Shown here: piece after piece, positions 60,201-64,000 of the stretch
Layout of the letters: each line of letters opens with the position of its first letter
How positions within the stretch are numbered: position 1 is the stretch's first letter
Assembly: GCF_001625305.1 (NCBI RefSeq)
Contig: NW_017804509.1
Location: forward strand, 1,103,372 to 1,167,371
Direction of reading: 5' to 3'
Length of the DNA: 64,000 bases
DNA from: Branchiostoma belcheri
Taxonomy: Eukaryota; Chordata; Leptocardii; Amphioxiformes; Branchiostomatidae
Notes under the pieces: generated by a model
What the model was told of the DNA's origin: nothing
The model's database searches: none
The model's input: the letters and a program-made list of their open reading frames with translations, nothing else
Translations under genes and position numbers: made by a program

Positions 60201-60452
60201 TCGTAAGAGTTCTGTGAATAATGAGCAGGCCTTGTGGAAGTTTTCAACTTTATCAGTGTTCATCTTTGCTTTGTGTAGGTATAAATCTCCAAGACTTTTT
60301 AAGGCTTCGCACTCCAAAACTTCATTTTGAGTACTTATAGCAAGAATCAACTTGCGTGTGTATCCCCTCTCTACAACATCTAAATCAACACCACTCCTAA
60401 AGATAAAGTCCAACTCACAAAACTCCTCCGCAACTGTTTTTGTTTTTTCCAT
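54250..60452 (-). CDS. Roco protein: TPR-like repeats, LRR, Roc GTPase, COR
   Basis: Eleven exons agree in phase: 60452-59781, 59288-58965, 57818-57632, 57218-56928, 56790-56695, 56268-56046, 55582-55403, 55283-55160, 54933-54826, 54676-54586 and 54416-54250; 821 codons so far. Residues 1-224 contain two similar helical repeats of about 80 residues (ESLKSLGDLYLEKG; HRIKYAE). LRRs span about 315-480. The Roc domain has P-loop GEKGAGKTSL (split by intron 5), G3 DFAGQQDY and G4 THLD. COR follows (PRAWKEVENLL; LRYLHGLGVIIWYHE). This is MFHAS1/MASL1-like Roco layout without a kinase. Such proteins are GTP-regulated scaffolds, several in innate immunity. The 3' end is open: reading on past 54250 gives a stop at 54235, or splicing may continue. 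Confidence 0.82.
55967..56014 (-). repeat. partial duplicate of Roc exon 3' edge
   Basis: About 48 bases from the end of exon 56268-56046 are repeated about 105 bases downstream ('accctgtcttcatcac', 'aaggacgctctggtgctgct', 'ggtggtcaacct') with one synonymous-type change. The copy diverges before the donor, so it has no perfect GT site. It is the same type of exon-edge duplication seen in USP6NL. Confidence 0.85.
56520..56690. mobile_element. short transposon abutting a Roc exon donor
   Basis: This piece has the ends ('gcactaatt', 'ctagtgctttgtacc') and interior ('caggttcaggtccg', 'gggaaccgatccagtgcacc') of the family at 62010-62425 and 62560-62960. On the minus strand its terminus starts about five bases after the donor GT of exon 56790-56695. 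Confidence 0.6.
57305..57425. repeat. Penelope-type fragment with dead hammerhead core
   Basis: It contains 'catccaggtaataagatt' and 'caactggatatgattttg', as in 17080-17261. The core reads CTGACAA instead of CTGANGA on the minus strand, so the ribozyme is broken. It lies in a Roco intron. Confidence 0.6.
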
Positions 60453-60714
60453 GACTGTATCCTCACTTTACATTGTAAAAAAAAAAAATATTCTTAAATT
60501 TCATGCATATCCAATGCAAAGTTGAGGATCCTTGTGCTTCTGTTTATCAGTGGCCTCACATCACTGATTCCTCTTGTTGCATGATCTTGGTGTGACACTG
60601 TCTGTGGGTGAGGGTGTTTGACCTGAAGAACAATCAATCAACCTTCATCAGTGTTTGTGAGACAAAGGCTGTAACAAAAATGTACAAAGTACAACATGTA
60701 TACTGATTAGGCCT

Positions 60715-61485
60715 AGGGAAAAAAATGTTACATTTCCTTTTTTCAGTCCTGAAAAAAATAGGGTTGGTAGGTAGAGATTATCATTATTTATTATGTTTAC
60801 CAAAGGAAAGCATATTGTTTTTGCTCAATTTCTTCTTCTTCCATTCCAAACACCTAAAAAACATCGATATTTTTGTAATTAGAGCCTGCAAGAAAATAAA
60901 ATTCAGTGTGATGGTAGATTGGTAAATAAGACACTGAACTTTGGTCATTTTGGCCAACATAGATGTCAAAAAATGATTTTATTGGCAAAAAATGGGTGAA
61001 AAAGTTGCATTTTAAGCCAAAAATAGAACTTTAAAACCCGTTTCGAATTTTAGAACAACGTTCGAATTCAGAGTTCGGCGACCGCGGGTCAATGACCCCG
61101 GCGCTACGGAACACAAGGGCTTTTCAAATACAATGTATAAGCATAAATTTGTATGCGAGACCATTCAGAGGTAAGCATATTGCATTTGCTTGCAAATGTT
61201 ACCTTTCTAGTTTGTTTCTTTTTTTTAAACTTCGGCAATCTCTTAGTGATCCAACTTATATGATACAGTTTAACTTGCATGAGAACACTTACATTTTCAA
61301 TGTCAGTGTTGGAAAACTGATTGTACATTTCATCACTAAGGTGTCAGATCATGGAGCTAGAAAAGGTTGATCAGCTTTAAAAATTTATGTCCCTATAGCT
61401 GGGGTCCACCTAAAAAAAAAGAAAGAAAGAAAAGAATAGGGTCGGTCGAGAAACATGAAACATAACATTTTTTTCCGAGGCCTTA
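60715..61485 (+). repeat. longest copy of the 'agggttggta' repeat family
   Basis: It shares the ordered blocks of 2310-2475 and 6637-6965: 'gggttggtaggtag', 'ggcaatctcttagtgatcc', 'ggagctagaaaaggttgatc', and near the end 'tagggtcggtcgagaaac' against 'tagggtctgtcgggaaac'. It has a unique interior segment (about 60800-61210). Confidence 0.6.
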
Positions 61486-61734
61486 TGTTTAACAAAATCA
61501 ACAGTATTTTCCACAAATGTCAGCTTACCCATATTGTCAAAATATCATTGGGAACAGTAGTAACAGCTTTTGAAAGTTCCAAACATAATATCTTACATCT
61601 GAACCAGTACATTATGTATACATAATCGTCATTTGAGTTTGCTACAACTAAGTACAAGAAAAGAAATGCTGGTGGGGGGGGGGGGGGTGAACTGGTTACT
61701 GTGGGATACAATTCAGTCTGAACACTGTTATTAA

Positions 61735-61910
61735 TACTATATAGCCTAGCTGCCTCCAAAACATTTCTAATTTCTGCTTTATTAACTACTTTATTAACTG
61801 GTGTGTTTTCTTCTGTACCTTGTTCTCTAAAGTTGGTGAGACCTGGATAACCAATAGGGCAGACAACGTCCACAAGGACTTCCCAGGATGAATTTCTAAT
61901 GTTTATGAAT
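61735..61910 (-). pseudogene. orphan open frame, possible exon or gene remnant
   Basis: About 58 codons are open on the minus strand, including SWEVLVDVVCPIGYPGL and EIRNVLEAARLYSINN. The composition is protein-like. I recognise no family, no start codon context and no clear splice pair, although ACA|GTAACC at about 61698 could be a donor. It may be the distal exon of another gene or transposon residue. Confidence 0.25.
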
Positions 61911-62009
61911 TCATTACAATCTACAATTTGTAGTGAGGAGATAAAATGTATTGAATAAAATGAATTGGAATGCCATTTTCAACAATATTTGAATCAAAAC
62001 TAAAATTTG

Positions 62010-62425
62010 GGGTAGTGCTGTGTACCGGTTTGCTGGACCGGTTCCGGACTTGTAAAAATGTTTGGTTCAAGTCCAAAACATGTCATTCAAGAACCGATTC
62101 CGGACTTATTACAAAAAAAATGTCACATACTACTTTTCTTTCCAATTCCCAAACCCCCTAATAAAACCTTCCATAGATTACATTGTAGATTACAAAGTCT
62201 GTGCTGCAAAATGAAGAAGACATTGCCATCAGGCATTGTCAAGTGTTGGCCTCCATGTTATGTGGCCAAAGTTCTGCACAAACAACATTGCAAGGTTGCC
62301 AACATGCAATTTTGTATATGCCATGAGTTAAGGTCCAGACGTACGAGTACAGAACTGAACCTAAACCTCTGGACTTGAATCCGGACCTGAACCTAAATGT
62401 GGGTTTAGGTACAGTACACAGCACT
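62010..62425 (+). mobile_element. repeat copy 1 of a 400-base inverted pair
   Basis: It starts 'agtgctgtgtaccggttt' and contains 'aatgaagaagacattgccat', 'acattgcaaggttgccaaca', 'tgaatccggacctgaaccta' and 'aaatgtgggtttaggta', ending 'cagcactaatt'. The copy at 62560-62960 is in inverse orientation. Each copy also has inverted ends ('attagtgctg' type). It looks like a non-autonomous DNA transposon. Confidence 0.75.
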
Positions 62426-62559
62426 AATTGGGGGTATGGATGGGACAGGTAGGGGTTTTATTGTGCTATATCAGGCAAGGTCTTTTTTACAGAAATGGTG
62501 TATATGGTGGTTTGGTATATGCCAATAGAGTCTGAGACTTGTAATAAACCATCACAATT

Positions 62560-62960
62560 AGTGTTGCATACCTAAACCCACATTTAGGTTCAGGTCCGGA
62601 TTCAAGTCCAGAGGTTTAGGTTCAGTTCCGGACTTGTAAGTCCGGACCTAAACCCATGGCATATTCAAAATTGCATGTTTGCAACCTTGCAATGTTGTCT
62701 GGGTGAAACTTTGGCCACATAAGATGGAGGCCGGTACTTGACGATGCCCGATGGCAATGTTTTCTTGATTTTGCAGCAAAGATTTTGCAATCTACGGAAG
62801 GTTTTAGGTGGTTTGGAAAGAAAAGGGGTATGTGAAATGGTCTTTTATGTTAATAAGTCTGGACTCGGTTCTTGACTTTTAGGTTTTTTTGGACTTGAAC
62901 CTAAACATTCTTACAAGTCCGGATCCAAGTCCAGTGAACCGGTATGCATCACTAATCACA
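62560..62960 (-). mobile_element. repeat copy 2 of a 400-base inverted pair
   Basis: Inverse and diverged copy of 62010-62425, with 'acccacatttaggttcaggt', 'gttgcaaccttgcaatgttg'-like blocks and 'gaaccggtatgcatcact' at the end. Separation of the pair is about 135 bases, so the two could form a long snap-back structure. Confidence 0.7.
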
Positions 62961-64000
62961 ATTAGAAGCTTATTGATCTACATAGTGTAGAAGTTAAGAG
63001 GGGGTACGGAGGGGACATGAAGTTTTTGAAAAATGCAGCCCATACTTTAATGCGTCAGATGAAAGTCGTGTTGGTCTCTTTTTACTTCTCTTCTCTTACG
63101 AAACATCATATCAAAACTTAACATGTCAAACTAACATTGATAACAGCATAACTGAACAATGCTATAGACTACTAAGTAATCTTCAGGTAAATATCACATT
63201 AAAACTGGTAAAGTGAAATGTGGGTATATACTATAAGTAAACAAAATAACCCTGCTGGCCCTAAAAAAAATTGGTATATGTTCAAAAAAGGGTAATAAAT
63301 GTCTAGTTAACATATAGCTGCTTGTATAAAATAAGAAATTTCAAGGTAGCAACTGAGATCGCAGAATATATTGGCATATCCCAGAACCTGCCATAGACAG
63401 AAAAAGCAATTTAGTCTTCTTCAGTTTTCGTGTCGAACTTCATTAGGTCGAAGGTTGTGGTTGAAGTCCTTGTTTAACGTCTATTGTACTCGCTACACGT
63501 AGTCTTAGTGCTCTTTCTGGTGCTTTTTGGTTGTGGTTACCCAGGTGCTTGTTCATTGGTGCTTTTGACTTGACATGACTCATGACATGGGGGGGGGGGG
63601 GGATAGCAGTTAAGAGGGGGTACGGTAAAAGCGACTCTTGATTCAGCGACTCTTGATTCAGGCTTACAGTTCCCTCAGCAAGAGTCGTGGAAAGATCCAT
63701 TGGCAGAACTGCACATTTCCCGTTGGCTGCCCGATGCTCCGTTTTCGCCCCGTTTTTTTTCTGTCCCGAGCTTCCCTACAGTATAAAACCAAGGCAGAAC
63801 CGGACATTCCTGACTATATACAAGATGGTCGCCCGGGTTGAAAAACACCGATGTAAGGTTACAAACTGGCTGACTGTCAGGAACAGAATCCAACAGAGAA
63901 GCCTTGTCACTTTTAAACGTATCATGCTCACCAAACGACCAAAGGCCTTGTACGACAAAATCATTCCAATCTGAGATTCACAAGTACCGAACACGCTCAA
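62961..64000. other. no gene recognised
   Basis: It contains a (G)n run at 63589-63602 and a direct repeat 'gcgactcttgattca'. A plus-strand frame at 63687-63974 and a minus-strand frame at 63893-63675 are open but have no recognisable domain. I cannot assign a feature. Confidence 0.4.

Overview
The window looks like nuclear DNA of a deuterostome invertebrate, most likely an amphioxus (Branchiostoma). This is inferred from intron-rich genes with GT-AG splice sites, clear orthologues of vertebrate genes (SWSAP1, USP6NL), a TPR/LRR/Roc-COR gene of a type expanded in lancelets, and very dense short transposons. No taxon marker was searched. Two assembly gaps are present (17262-17281 and 47259-48228).

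All five genes I can build lie on the minus strand. (1) 3514-7985: complete six-exon SWSAP1-like RecA-fold ATPase. (2) 13516-23229: USP6NL/RN-tre-like Rab GAP, twelve exons found, N-terminal start exon not found. (3) 40202-44710: complete five-exon gene for a 682-residue OLD-like ABC ATPase with a C-terminal TOPRIM nuclease domain. (4) 50740-53904: OLD-like ATPase fused to about twelve 42-residue TPRs. (5) 54250-60452: TPR-like/LRR/Roc/COR (Roco) protein, eleven exons, 3' end unresolved. Exon joins were accepted only where reading phase agreed across GT-AG boundaries; the one that fails is flagged.

Between the genes (about 1-3.5, 8-13, 24-40, 44.7-50.7 and 60.5-64 kb) I see mainly repeats: fold-back and terminal-inverted-repeat MITEs, a tRNA-derived SINE, minisatellites and CA/TG tracts. 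Several dispersed repeats carry minimal hammerhead-ribozyme cores of the kind known from Penelope-like retroelements.

The most unusual features are: (a) tandem arrays that amplify exon edges together with their splice sites, at six places in USP6NL and one in the Roco gene; (b) a cluster of two paralogous OLD-type ATPase genes, one with a nuclease and one with TPRs, beside a Roco gene, resembling NTPase/nuclease/TPR combinations used in prokaryotic defence; (c) the hammerhead cores; (d) a minisatellite carrying seven perfect CArG boxes upstream of SWSAP1; (e) a forkhead-core minisatellite at the 3' end of USP6NL.
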